NCBI GenBank assembly: GCA_026120185.1
Contig: JANUWF010001217.1
Span: 1,782,001 to 1,846,000, forward strand
Source of the DNA: Voacanga thouarsii
Taxonomy: Eukaryota > Streptophyta > Magnoliopsida > Gentianales > Apocynaceae
DNA: 64,000 nt
Reading direction: 5' to 3'
Part shown: one piece after another, positions 22,301 through 35,800 of the stretch
Position numbering within the stretch: position 1 is the stretch's first letter
Layout of the letters: each line of letters begins with the position of its first letter
Translations under genes and position numbers: made by a program
The notes under the pieces: model-generated
Told to the model about the DNA's origin: nothing
The model's database searches: none
What the model saw: the letters and a program-made list of their open reading frames with translations, nothing else

Positions 22301-24990
22301 AGTATAACAGAGTTAACTCCTGATGCTGTGCAAGTGCTCATAGCTTCTGACAAATTGGAAAAAGATCTTGTACAAATGGCTGTGACAGATTCTGCAGACA
22401 GTGATGATGGGGGGAAAGCAATAATTCAAGAAATGACTCCTTATGAAGCTGAAGCTGTAATTGGAAAGTTGGTAAAAACATGGATAAAGACGAGGGTGGA
22501 CAGACTCAGGGAATGGGTGGAGAGAAATTTGCAACAAGAGGTATTTCTCTGTCTGTTGTTTCTTAACTTCTGCATCTTGGCACTGAAGAAAAACAAAGAC
22601 ATACTATCATCTGATACTCAGAAACATGTCATGTAGTAATGTGCAGTCCGTGTATGTTTCAATTGATTATGTATAGATTTTATGCCTCTTGATCTAGTTT
22701 CTTCATTGTTCGTTGAAACCTTCTATGATACTTGACTCTTCCTTTTTATGTATCTTGACAGTGTAAGCACTAGGAGATTGGAAGTATGTTCTACAAGTTG
22801 CTCATAGTTTAGGATTATTGAGCGTCTCATGACAGGAAAATAATTGAAGGGCAACCTGTCAAACATATTCCAATCTAGTTTGCTGAATGCATCTACACAT
22901 CTTTTGAGAAATTGGAAAACAATATTTTTAGTACATCTTTATGCAGTTTTTTTTTCACCATGATTTTGGTGAGTACATTTTGCAGATACTGATAGCTATC
23001 TTAATGGCTGTGTTTGTGATTGTCAATTTATTTTCCCATAGACCATTCAGGAAAACAATATGCAACTCTAATATAAGTTTGATTAAAATTGCATGAATCG
23101 TGTCTTTTTTAGCGTTTTTCCTTTGAAGGCATCTCAGCTAAAGCCTAATGGGGTCCAAAAAGATTCAGGGCATGTCTTCGTCCAATGGAGGGAAGGTAAA
23201 GGTTAAAATCATACTGTTACTTGATTTAGGTCTGGGTTTGTTACCAAGGAAACGAAGAAATACTGGTATTGTAGCAGAAACTGAATGTTCATCTTTCACT
23301 GGCAAAGGCAATCTATAAGCCATTTGTGCTATTGATCCTACCGATGACCATGATATAGAACTATAAAGCTGCCCATACTTAAACTTTGGAGCATTAGCAT
23401 TGTGAGAGGGTTTTTGATAAACAGGCGTGCTTCAGCCTAAGCCTGCAAAGTGTGGCTACATAATGGGAACTGTTTATTATGCGATGAAAGGAGAAAATTC
23501 AAAGGATGTGCATCTATTTATATAGGGTTTAAAGTTTGAATTGTATTCATGCTCATGCTTCACTTTCTGTTTGGGTTTCTTCTCTATTCTACGGTTGCAA
23601 ATAATTGAGTTCTTACCCATTCAATTTTGTTTGGAACACCGTGTTGATCCTTCATGAAGGTAAAAAATTGACCAAAAAGGAATCTGATGTATGCTAATTC
23701 ATCAGATTCTCTGAAATGAATATAATATGGTTTGCTCTGGGTCCGATTCACATGACTAAAATATTACCAATCTCTACTGTTATAGGTCTGGAACCCTCGA
23801 GCAAACAAAGAGCGGTTTGCGCCATCAGCTGTCGAGGCTCTGCGCATCATGGATGAGACTTTAGAAGCATTCTTTCTGTTGCCAATTCCAATGCATCAAA
23901 ATTTGATTCCTGAGCTGATGAGTGGTCTCGACAGGTGCCTGCAGAACTACATATTGAAGGCCAAATCTGGCTGCGGTAATTATTGTGCATGCTGAAACAG
24001 AAATCTTTCAAGTAATTATTTGCTGCTTGAAAATAATTCCCTATTCCATCTGCAGGATCTAAAGGTAGCTTTATTCCAACCCTGCCTGCTTTGACTAGAT
24101 GTCCTGGTGGTTCAAAGTTCGGTGTGTTTAAGAAGAAAGACCGGTCACATATGGTTCAACCAAGAAAATCTCAGGTTGGTGGCACTGCTGACATGGAGAA
24201 TGCTTTTGCTATACCACAGCTATGCATTCGCATTAATACAATGCATCTGATTCGCAAAGAGTTAGACATTCTCGAAAAGAGGATAATGACCAATTTAGCT
24301 AATGCTGGTTATATTCATGATAGCAATATCACTAATGGATCAAGGAAAATGTTTGAGCTATCAGCATCTGCTTGTGTAGAGGGGACCCAGCAACTCTCTG
24401 AGTCAACTGCATATAAGATCATATTTTATGATCTTAGTCATACCATGTGGGAATACCTTTACATAGGGGAGGTTTCATCATCTAGGATTGAACCTTTTCT
24501 TCAGGAGCTAGAGCAAAATTTGGAGATAGTGTCAGCAACAGTTCATGACAGGGTCCGAACACGGGTAATCACTGATATAATGAAAGCTTCTTTTCATGGG
24601 TTTTTATTGGTTTTGCTTGCCGGGGGTCCTTCTCGTGCTTTTACACTGCCAGATGCCTCAATAGTTGATGAGGATTTCAAGTTTCTTACGGATCTATTCT
24701 GGTCTGATGGGGATGGATTACCTATTGATTTGATAGATAAGTTTTCAACTGCCGTGAAGGATGTCCTTCAGCTTTTTCATACTGATACCGAGAAACTTAT
24801 TGAGCAATTCAAACGTGTTACTCTTGATAGATATGGTGTGTCAGAAAAATCCAGGCTTCCACTGCCTCCAACTTCAGGTCAATGGAGTCCAACGGATCCA
24901 GACACAATTCTTCGAGTCCTCTGTCACCGGAATGATGTCATAGCCTCAAAGTTTCTGAAGAAGACATACAACTTACCAAAGAAACTCTGA
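19389..24990 (+). CDS. UNC13/MUN-like protein (DUF810 family), 999 aa, five coding exons
   Basis: Exons joined in phase: 19389-19940, 20756-21622, 22085-22540, 23786-23975 and 24056-24990, giving 3,000 nt with stop. The ATG sits in a good context (AAGATGG), and an in-frame TAG just upstream excludes an earlier start. Visible family marks are NPFGELG (residues 50-56), ELRETAYEILIAACRSSG, a basic Ser-rich linker, VMSLASRSFDGS, CHWADGVPLNLRLYQ, KQWHPLAMGVAAATLHACY, and the MHD2-type C-terminal part (about 800-930) with AYKIIFYDLS and LAGGPSRAF. The end is KFLKKTYNLPKKL. Overall length and order match Arabidopsis At2g20010/At2g25800-type unc-13 homologues (from memory). Relatives such as PATROL1 act in tethering and exocytosis of plasma-membrane cargo; the same role here is inference. 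Intron 2 uses a GC donor. No disabling mutation is seen. Confidence 0.93.
21623..22084 (+). other. GC-AG intron (intron 2 of the UNC13-like gene)
   Basis: The donor reads CAG|GCAAGT and the acceptor GACAG|GAAAAG. Only this GC donor keeps the conserved frame (..NAFSQ then EKEKV..). The nearest GT, at 21626, shifts the frame. The flanking bases fit the strong exon-side match typical of GC donors. Confidence 0.8.
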
Positions 24991-26842
24991 CATGGAAAGC
25001 AGTTTCATGATTCTTTTTTTTAATTATTTTGCCATGCATCCATCAGCTGATCCTGGGAATTACTTGGTAGTGACGATTATGGTAACAATTTGATCATAGC
25101 AAGTGAAGCCCTCTATTCTCTTGTACAGATGATCTATGGCAGATTCTTTTGGTAGAAGGCGTCACCACTGGGGCAGTTGGGCTCCTGAAAGCCATCTATA
25201 GAATGATTGGGATTAGCCTTTTGGCTAATCGTAAATAAGTTTGACGGTTCAGTTTTAGGATAACGTTGCTGGTACGAATGAGAGTACATGCAGAGGTGGT
25301 TTTTCTGGACTCAGAATTGCAGCAAGAAGTTTGATACAACGTATTAGTATATAGAACGCAACTTCCTGAAGCTCATGAAGCCCAGAATTTCTCCCTGCAC
25401 ATTGTTGCCTTCATCGAATATGAATTGATGTTTCAATGCCCTAATGTTGTCTATCTTTGCTCTCACACAGAGAGAGAGAGGGAGAGGTGGATTGTGCAAT
25501 TCAATTCCGCAATTGATGGCACCTCTCATTCAATGCAGAGAATCATTTGGAAGCACCACTGAGATTGAACTGAGCTGATGTCTAGAAAGTGCAACTACAG
25601 ATTCTCCATCAAGAGAAGTTAACTTGCAATAAGTGGCGTGCAGAAGATAGTTGAGCTGATGTCTGGCTTGGTTGATTTGCTTAGTTATAAGACATGAAGA
25701 GGGAAGCTGAGTTGGGGCTTGGAGGCCAGTAAGTGCGGCCTTTATTAACTGACATGGTGACACGACTGACGGCTGTGTACTGCTGTACTAGTAATTTCTT
25801 TTCTTCCCTCACTTCTGATTTTTTTAGTTTACTAAGCTTACTCAGCAGATCTATCCTATACATTGGATCTATACATGTAAGAGTTATATTGTTTCGAATC
25901 TATGGTATATCCAAAGAGTGATGATTTTCAAATCTAATCCTTCACACAATTGATTCATGCATCTAATGATCCCCTACTCCGGGCATGGATGGTAGACGCC
26001 TCTTGAGACAACTTCCAGTAAACGGAACTCCTTAATCAATATTCTTCTTCCGGGAGAATAATACCTGTTTGTACATTTTACATGCTAAAATTTGGGCATC
26101 ATTGACAGATATTTCGGGCGATGTAGCATGATTTGTTGAGCTCTTTTTTCATTGTCAAGGATCGCAGGTTGTCAACTAATTATCGTAGCCCTCTTTTCTT
26201 TATTCTTTTATACCTCCCTTTATGGTGCTGGTGGGATGGGTCTAGGTATGTAACATGATTACCTGTAGTAATATAACATGACGCCAAAGAAATCTAATTA
26301 TCTGATTATCCACATGCCCTCTAATAGAAAATTGAAAGCCAAGGAAGGCTTGACAATTTTTGCACCCGAGTATCTGATGAAAAATGAAAATGGTCCCAAC
26401 GCATTACTAGGAGAAAGAATATTGGGATCAACAGCTCAGGCTAAAAGACTTCCTCCTTATTGGGAATCCATGGCAGCCGAATGCATTCAACAGAGAATCT
26501 ATTTACCTACATCAAGGCCGAGTGAGAAAACAATATAACGCATAGACTATCACAGATACCAGTAAATGAATCAAAACTCTCGGTAAACAAAATGTGTAAC
26601 TGAGATTCGATTACACTTGCTAAGATCTATGAAACACGAGCTTGGTCCAAAAATACTCTGTTGTCTTGTGAAATTGCCTGTGACGAGTTAAAACGCTGTG
26701 ATGTCAAGCAATATTTTAAGACTACAAAATCTTTGAATCTTGTAAACGGCCGCACCATCCCCTACCAAGAGTTTGACGTGAAACTATATTTTTCCTTACA
26801 TAATGGCCTGAGATCAGTTCTAACACCATGAAATGCTTTTTT
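24991..26842. other. Spacer between the convergent UNC13-like and STT3 genes
   Basis: Holds the 3' untranslated regions of both genes. There is a short GA repeat at 25467-25487. The open frame at 26278-26538 (86 codons) resembles nothing I know. No element boundaries are seen. Confidence 0.5.
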
Positions 26843-29800
26843 CTAGTGCCAAGGATTCTTCTTTCTTGTTCTGCCATTTTTTGAGGTGGTCGTCAAGCTA
26901 GATTTCTGCCAGAAACAAAATAAGCCCAGGATGAGTAAGACATCAAGACGTGTACTAAAAACTACAAGTTATAACAGTATGTTGTATATGTACCGATTTA
27001 GATTTCTTGGTCTTCCCTCGGATTCTGTTCCTTGGAGATTTTAATTTGTATATCCGGACCATCCAGTGATGAGTAGTAAATACCTAGATACATACCCAAA
27101 AAGCAAACCAAGTGAATATAGAAGGCACATCCAAATAAAATTTTAAGCTACATATAAAATGCAAGCCAGCTCGCAGCAAAGCTCTTTCTAAGGCCAATTT
27201 CAGGTTCAAGTGCAATAATGCACGGAATATACTTCTTGCTCAAGTGAGCTAAATGGAAAACATCAATAATCTAGTTAAATAGGCCAAATAAGGACTGGCA
27301 TTCAAAATATGGCACCCGAACTAAGTAAGCTTGGGTTCAACAGGAGATGAAATGTCATGTCATGATTTAAAAGGTCAAAAGTTTCCATATACAAAAAGCT
27401 ACTCCAACAAGAGGTTATGGCTATAGATAAAAAATATTCTAAAATCCTGTAGTGGCAGAGGATTAGAGCACTAAATTTTACCGTTTCTCTAGAATGAGGG
27501 CACATCAATGATGGATTTAGTGCAGCTAGTTCACAAACAGAAACTCAATAATGCAAAATTGAAATTCAAACTTGACTGCATATCCATGGAGATACTGCAG
27601 GCTTCTTTACTACAACTTAAGAAGCACCAACAAAGAGAGGTAATTTTTGTTTTCAACAGACAGAATATAAAGAAGCACAAACAAGCTAATCAGTTTTCTG
27701 AATCAAGTGAAAATATCAGGAACAAGGGATGACAATTGTTCACAGGAGATATAGGGAAACTTGTATCCCCCAATACAATCAGTTTACAAAAAATTTACCT
27801 CCTCAAAATAGTTTAGTTTGAAATGTTTCTTTCCAATTTCAGTTCGCCTCACTCTATCAAAGCCTTTGCCATCTGTCTCGACGAATCTACAAAAAGGAGG
27901 GAGGAGAAAAAAAAAAGCAGCAATATATAACACTTGGAAGTAAGCCATGAAAAGGTACACAGTCTCTTCATATAAACAACGATTTCCCCCCATTAGACTG
28001 CACCTGTAATAAGATAGCTTGTACATGAGGCAATTTAGCATGGTCTGGGTGGCCTGAGAATCAATCCGATATTGGCCATCTCTCTTTTCGGAAAAAAGAA
28101 ACAAAAAGGTTAGATCTCAGTTTGAGTCTTCAGGCCAACAAGACACGAAATTAAGCAAAATTACACATAAATCACACTCTAACTCCAGAAACAAAACAAA
28201 CATATAAAAAATGGTAAAAGAATCAAATAATAAGAAATGTCAATCAAGCAACATCTCATTAATTTTTGCACTGGTTCTTGCCAGTTGTAGTATCCTTTAC
28301 CATGTCCAAAGAATTTCCAGTTTTTCTTTCAGAACAAATGATGGGCCCTCTGCCTTGAATTGTAAGGATAAAATGTCCCCACCTCTTTTGCCTTTATGAG
28401 TAACTGGAGTGGTATGGTTGATTCAGGAACCATGATTGATCAAATATTTCCTCAATTTCCAATACAGGTTACATATTAACATTCATTTCAAACCATCTTA
28501 AAACTAAAGCTTTTTAACCTAGATTCACATTGCTAGAATTAGATACTAACCAGATAATCTGGTTCCTTGATGTGAGGAAAAACACCCCCTCCTATCCGAA
28601 CCATCCATAAGAACTTGTTAATGTCATCACTTGGATAGCCAACAAGACCTGAAATGTGGCATCAGTTAGGGCAGTTTCTGCTGCTTATCCAATCTCTATT
28701 AAAAACTTCTAAGACCAACCTCCAAAGACAACAAGCACATATTTTACATCCAAAGAGCTGAAAATCTCCCAAGCTGCCTTTTCCGGAGAGGACATCGCAG
28801 TTCCAACCGTAGCAATATGAGTGTTGTTCCAGGTGTTATTATCAACAATAACAGTGCGGTTAGCCATTGCAGTTGTCTGGTAGCCATAGTCCCACCATGA
28901 CGCAACCTGAAAAGAGTTTGCAAAATCTTATTATTGGCCGAGTATCTTCATTTCTAAGAGCAGTTATAGTGGTTAGAAATCTTCTGTGTTCAATAAGACT
29001 CGTCCCACTCCCTTATCATCTAATCTGAAACAAATGTAAATATAAAGAAAACAATTGAAAAGATTCAAAAACCTATGCTCGCTATAATGAAACGAGAGAA
29101 AGGTTTTTCACAATCTTCCCATTTTTCAATCTTTTCCTCAGTAAATATAACACAATCTTAAGGGCAACAGCAGAAACAATGTTGCAAAAGACTTGGAGGC
29201 ATAAAACATAAAGCAAAAGATTTACATCAGTGTTATTAAGGCGCTCAGGCCAGGCGAGAAGGGACTGAGGCGCCTCAAAGGTCTCTAGGCGAGGCTATTT
29301 GAATAAGGCGCAGCGCGCTGAGTTGCCTAGGCACAAGGCCTAAGGCACCTCGAGTGCCTGATTAAAATGACCCTTTAGATACCTTTTTAACAGCTGTTTG
29401 TCATAAATTGAAAAACAGGGGATTCATCTTCACATTCAACAGCCAATTGAGGAGGCTAGCTCAGAAGATAGTGAAGAAGAAAACATTAAATATGTGCAGT
29501 CTCATGGAGATGGCAGTGAAGGAAATTTACAGGCAGAATCTGATGATGATTATTAAGAACGCTAAGAATTTAGGATAGTTATTTTGGCAATAGAAAAGTT
29601 ATCTATGATTAGTAGTGACTACTGACTAGATTAGTTTATTAAGTAATTGGTAGATTAGTGAAAAATTTAAAGAAATAGGCAGACATGGGTGGGAAATTTG
29701 TGGCTACAAGCTTAGAAATTTAAAAAGTTTAGATAGAAAATTAAAAGATCTTTTAATTATAAGAATTTAATTTGTTACTATATAAAGTTTATTTTCTAGA

Positions 29801-32800
29801 TATATATAAATTTTATATTTCTAAAAGCGCCTGCATTACTAAGGCGGGTGCTTTTTTAGTGCCTAGTGCCTTAGACGATGCTAGGGTGAAGCGCATTGAA
29901 GGTGCCTTACGCCTTAAATAACCTTGATTTACATAAGTATAAAAAAATGCAAAGTTAGTGTAAGGACAGTAGATCATAGAAATACATAATCTTAAAAACA
30001 GATATCAAAGGAATGAAATAAAAATGATGCAAAAAAGAGAAAACATATAACAGCCACAAACAAACAAAAACAATAGCAGGGGAATATTAAAGGAAAAGCA
30101 AGAACAAAGAGATATATAATGCTGGAGAGAACCTGAATATTAGAAAATAAATACATGAAGGAAATAAAAATTCAAGAACAGCATGATATAGAACTTCCAA
30201 TTAGAAAACATGGAAAATGATGGAACTCACTTTATCATCCAACTCTGTGTTATGACTCAGCCATGCATAAGCCTCTCTAAAGTCATCGAAAACATGAAGG
30301 CCATCAGAAGAATGAGATGTTAGCACAATGGAAGGTGCTGAATATGCTTCTGCTGCTGCCCAGACACAATGAACCTACACAGACAAATTAACATCTCAAT
30401 TGTTAAAGGTCAATTGGAAAATAAAGAAACAAAAAGAGAAAAGGTAATTAGGTGCCACCTTGCTAAGTCTACATATTTACGACAAGAGAATCAAGCTTAA
30501 TTTCCTATCTGTTTATGATACTCAAATATGGATCTGAAGTTATCTGATAATATTGCTTAATGACTAGCCAAATAAGATATCATTCAAGAAAGAATATGGC
30601 TCATAGTAGTAAATGACTATTTTGACAAAACAGGCAGAAGCAGAAGACTAGTCCTAGGAACAATCTTCAAAGAACAAAACGATATTTTTACTGTTCCAGA
30701 AACAATATGATAAAAGAGTGGTGTAAACCAAGAACAGATCAAACAGCAGACCCCTTTCCCTTTTGGCTATGATAAAGAAGGAGCATCAGAGAGGACTGTA
30801 TTAAGGTGTCATGAAAAAAAAAGGAAGCTAGATAACCAGTACTCCAGCCAAGAATATTGAATTAGAAGCACAGCAAGAAATGATAACTCTTTTCAAAAAT
30901 TATTAAAGAGACAGAAAAGCATACATACCACATAAAAGGCAACCAGCAAGATAAGCAAAAAAATAGCTACTAAAGAAGCCTCCAGAGGTAAAACCAAAAG
31001 CCTATCCTCAACAAATGATCGAATAGAAGCCCTCTCGACATTTTGCTTTTCCTTTTCCTTTTCCTTCTCCTTTTTCTTGTTTTTCTTTGAGGGTCTTTCC
31101 TTTACTGTGTCACTTTTCTCGGTCTTTAGCACACTTTTCTCAGTCTTTACCACTTCAGTCTGTGAGGCGACATTATCAGAACTGGTATCCCCTGCCTTCA
31201 CAATCAACAGTGTAAGAACTTAGTTTACAAACAATATACATTCAAATTGTCAATATTTTGAATGGTGTCTTCTGCAAACAAAGGAGATCACATGCTTACA
31301 TTAGTCTGTGACTTTTGTTGTATACCATGCAACTGGTATTTGATTGAACGAGTAAATACATCAAATGCTCCTGAAAGCGCAATTCCAGACATTATGCATG
31401 CTGCTGGGGCAAGCACAAGCATTAGTCGAACCTGTAATATAAGCAAATCAAAATGATGCCAAAGAACCACAGAAGCTGAGAGCAGATAATGTCAAGCTGG
31501 TGTTTTCCAGATTAACTCACCATGACCCCAGAGAAATATACAGATGTTACAATGTAAAGGACAGCAAAAGAGCTTGCGTCAGAGAGTGGCAAAAAGCATG
31601 CCTGAAAAAGCAGCAGAGACAGATTCGATAAACAGAATTGCAATTATAGGGACCCTACATCTTCTATTGAACATAAGTATACATTACGGCCCCAAGAAAG
31701 ATTGATCCCCAAGTTGATAACTTACTATGATGCCAGCTGGAACCAAGAATGCCAAAACATTGATATCCATAAAGTAAGATGGCCAAGTAGGTGGTTGATG
31801 CTCACTAACGCTGGCAATAATTGGTATATATTTGCTTGCATAAGTTCTGCCACAGTCCATGGAGAAGTAAAGAAGAAGAAGAAATTAGCTTCATATAATT
31901 TCTAGATTGACAATAGATGATTGAAAGGGGCCCCCGGATTAACGATGAATTAGAGTTCACCAACAGGCAGTCCGATGACCATTATATTAATATTGTTCAC
32001 ATCAAGGTAAAAATCAAATTTAAAATCTATAGCCACACATACAAGCATACACACATATATAAATACCTTGTATACCACCATTCCATATCAACTCTATTGT
32101 TTGGTTATTCTTTTCTCTTCAGATCTTTAAGAAAAGTAACTTGGCCACATAGCTACTAATATACACTGTAAGACAACAAACTTACGGATCAAGCAGACTC
32201 AAACTACGCCCACTCCACCCCTTCGTTGGGCTGGATGCTACCAATGCTATAAGAACAGCCACCACAGCACAGCAAACTATCCTGAACATTAAAATCACAT
32301 GTAATAGGTCAAAGAAAGAGGTATATAATATTCAAATTCAATGAGTGCACATAACAAACTTGGAAATCTTAGCAAGTTTCAGCAATATACTGCCCATGTG
32401 AATTTTTCTTTTAGCCCTCAAGTTGAACTGATCAAATTCAAGGAAAGAATACTACAGTATGAAGTGAAGTATGAAGAAAATTCTATAGTATCATAAATAA
32501 TTTCTTATTCAGTAAGAATTTAGTTGTCATCCCTTTCTAATCAGTATCTCCACGGTCAACACTTAAATAAAAAATACTTAAAAGTTGCAAGGACAGAGGC
32601 TTACAGGGCAACTGTTAACACAAGAGTAACGGCAAGGTTGAACATTTTTGGTGAAAGAATTCCTTTGATATAGTAAACAAGAGCTACCACATGGATAATA
32701 ATAAAAACCTGTACACAATCCAGAGGGAACATGTAGGATTAGAAAATTGCAAAAACAGTAGAGTGGAAGGATATATGTGTTTCAGGAGGCAAAACTAATT

Positions 32801-35800
32801 GAGCATATAAAGTAATCAACACAAATTGCAACTTTTTACAAATCAAAAGGCACAGCCATAATTTACAACAGTAGAAAAGCAACCACAAGATGAAAACTAA
32901 CCAGAAATGAAGCAAAATGCTCCGATGTCATGACTGCGTTAAACCCCACAACAGGGACCAATGCAGCCAACAATGTTCCCAGAACGACCTGTAAGTAAAT
33001 TTAATAATTTATAAAAGACAAAGAGATTTCAAAAATATTTCCAGGCCAACCATGAACCTCAAAAATATTCCTCATGCATGACAAGTCCAAGCAGCCTTAT
33101 GGAACATTGCAGCCACATACCTATTTAAATATACACCGAATATCTTCAGAAGCACAACATGAGTTCAACTAATAGTCTTTCCCACTGTGAAGTTTGAATT
33201 TACTTTATGCCATTGTTACTACAGAAATTCTTTTATGCGTGCAAATTTTAATACAGAAATTCCTTTATGCAAATTCTTTCATAATTTCATTACTGAAACA
33301 CAATAACACTGCTAGTCGGAGACTAGGCCAAAATTAAAAAAATATACACTTGCATGATTTTAGGAGATTAAATTTATATGTCAAAAATGTAATCATGCTC
33401 ATGCAGTTTCTGTAGCACACAGTGTACAAAATATTAGTTAGACATTAAGCAAGAAGGCAGATACCAGCTGCTTCACCACAAAACAAAAGGATGCCATGGC
33501 AATTTAAAAAACAGAGCCCACCATCTGACACGGAAATTCCTAAGATACCGAAACATCTAAAGGTGTATTTGGATCAAAAGAAATGCCATAATAATATAGC
33601 CTGATAAAATTAGAAAATTACCTCTATACACAATTAAAATCTCTAGAGTACCAGAATAAATAGCATTTATGAGTTCCTTTGAGTGGGGAAATTAGCTGAA
33701 CCGGTCCATGGCCCCCACTTGTAGACCAGATTCACCGCAAGAATCCATAAGTCCTTTTTGCTTTTATTTTACAGGTAAACATACTCAACTCTTTTCCATT
33801 CCAAACTCCTCCCTTTGTTTCTCTTCCAAGGTTCCCTCATTCACCCTCAAGTCCAAATCCTCTCACAGCCCTCCTCTTGCCAGAAAGGCATCATTTTCTT
33901 CGGCATATGGATCAACCTATGTCTTTGTGTTTGAGTAATTTCATAATCACTGGTTTATGGTGATTCTCAAATTGGGCTCCCTTTTTTTTTTAGTGTAAGA
34001 TGAAAAAAACATTGAGGAAAAAAAATCAGTTGCTGTCCTTGATCAGAGGCTAGAGATGGTAAAGAGAGAAGAAGAAAAGAAGAAAAGGATTTTATGATAA
34101 TTTACTTGTAGAAAGCTTGAAAGTTTGAAGCACTTGATGGAGTATGTTCAGATTCAAAAGATGGGCCAACAATAAGGATTTTATGATAATTTACTTGTAG
34201 AAAGCTTGAAAGTTTGAAGCACTTGATGGAGTATGTTCAGATTCAAAAGATGGGCCAACAATGGTGGTATCTCACATAGGATTTGTTTGTTTTATGATGG
34301 GATGAAATCTTGGGAAAATTAAAGACACCATTTTTTGTTTGATTCACTCATTTCAAATTACAGGCTTAGAACTAGGGGAGAAAAAAAAAATCAGATCTTG
34401 ATATAAAGAGGGGTAAATTGAGCGGACTTGTGAAAATACTAGGCCTGGGGATCAGGCATTTTGAATGTTCAACTGAAGCCGATTTCCAACTGCAACAATT
34501 GCCAGAGGAAACAATGCCTTCCCGGAAAGTTGACCGGTGCAAGCAAGGAAATTGTTTTCGGGCAAAGAGAAGAAACAGAAGTCCCCCAGGAGGAGAAGGC
34601 AGATCTGTAGATCTGGAATTGGAGAAGTTTTGGTGAAGAGAGTATTGGAAGTCGTTGTATGGAAGAGAGAAGGCGAAGATGGAAACAGTTGAGCAGGTTA
34701 CCTTTATTTCTTAAGAAAATACAAATAAACAAGACGTGGCTTCTTGGGGTGAGAACTCGGTCCACAAGTGGGGCTGTGGACCAGGTTCAGCTAAGAATTT
34801 CACCTTTGGGTGTGTCCAAATTTACAGAAATATCTTTAGCATGGTAACAGACATGCTATTGCTTACCCATGTGGGAAATGTGGGAAACGTGGAAATTCGA
34901 GTACCATTCACCCTGAGCAATATTTAACTCATTTTCCAATTATAGAATTGTACGGATGATAGCAATATTCATTCAACTCCATTTTCAATCACAGTTGAAA
35001 TATTTTCTGAAAATAACTGCACATTCAGATACTTACAAGTGGAGCATATGCAATGTACAATCGAGAAGAATATCGGCCAGTTACAATACATAGCAGCACG
35101 TGGATTGGAATAAGGTTGATTATAAAGGTGTACCCTCCCCAAGAGCAAACCTAAAAGAAAATGCAGAGCAAATGTCACGAGGAAAAGAATTCAGGAGCAA
35201 AACACTTGAAATGACAGGTAGCAACAACATCCACATTTGCATAGAAGGCCTACCATATAAAAGTAGGCAATGGCATTCAGAGTTGCATAAAAGAGGGACC
35301 CTGTGTTTAAAGTCTGCAATCAGTACCTCACGTTAGTGTGCTGAAAATAGTTGTAACCATATCCAAGAAATAAAATGCAAACATGAAGAACCAAGTGAAA
35401 AGAATAGGCCAAACTCCAAAGTCATCGTTCGTTCACAAGGATGGAGAGTGGAATTTTATTACAAATATAGGCAATAGGTGCAACAAAATTATACCATTAC
35501 CATAATCTAACCTTTATATAGAGGTAAAAAGTGAATATTAAAGCAAATATGGCTACAGCTTCATTATCATAGCTGCCAGCCACTGATCGGGAAATATAGG
35601 ACGGAACCTGCAAGCAGTAAATATAAACCAAAGTGAAAAATACAACTGACATGGAAATCTAGTAACAATCTCAAATGGTAGCAGCATAGTTTAGGAAGTA
35701 ATTTTCTAAACAAATAGGTAAGGAAACTTCTTGTGCAAGATGCAAGATACAAGATACTGGACTCTAGAAGGATATTTGACTCGTAGGTCTGTGATTACTA

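Noticed and set aside
26278..26538. 86-codon open frame between the two genes
   Set aside because: No domain or homologue recognised; probably 3'-flanking DNA.
29219..29934. Mutator-like element with a 9-bp target duplication (gatttacat)
   Set aside because: An 8-bp duplication gives CAGTG/CAAGG termini on both ends, the hAT pattern; the ninth base is then part of the right terminus.
31702..32159. Plus-strand open frames of 67 and 80 codons
   Set aside because: Antisense to STT3 exons and introns; the minus-strand coding sequence explains the region.
34418..34847. Plus-strand open frames within the long-TIR element
   Set aside because: They overlap the inverted end and show no transposase feature.
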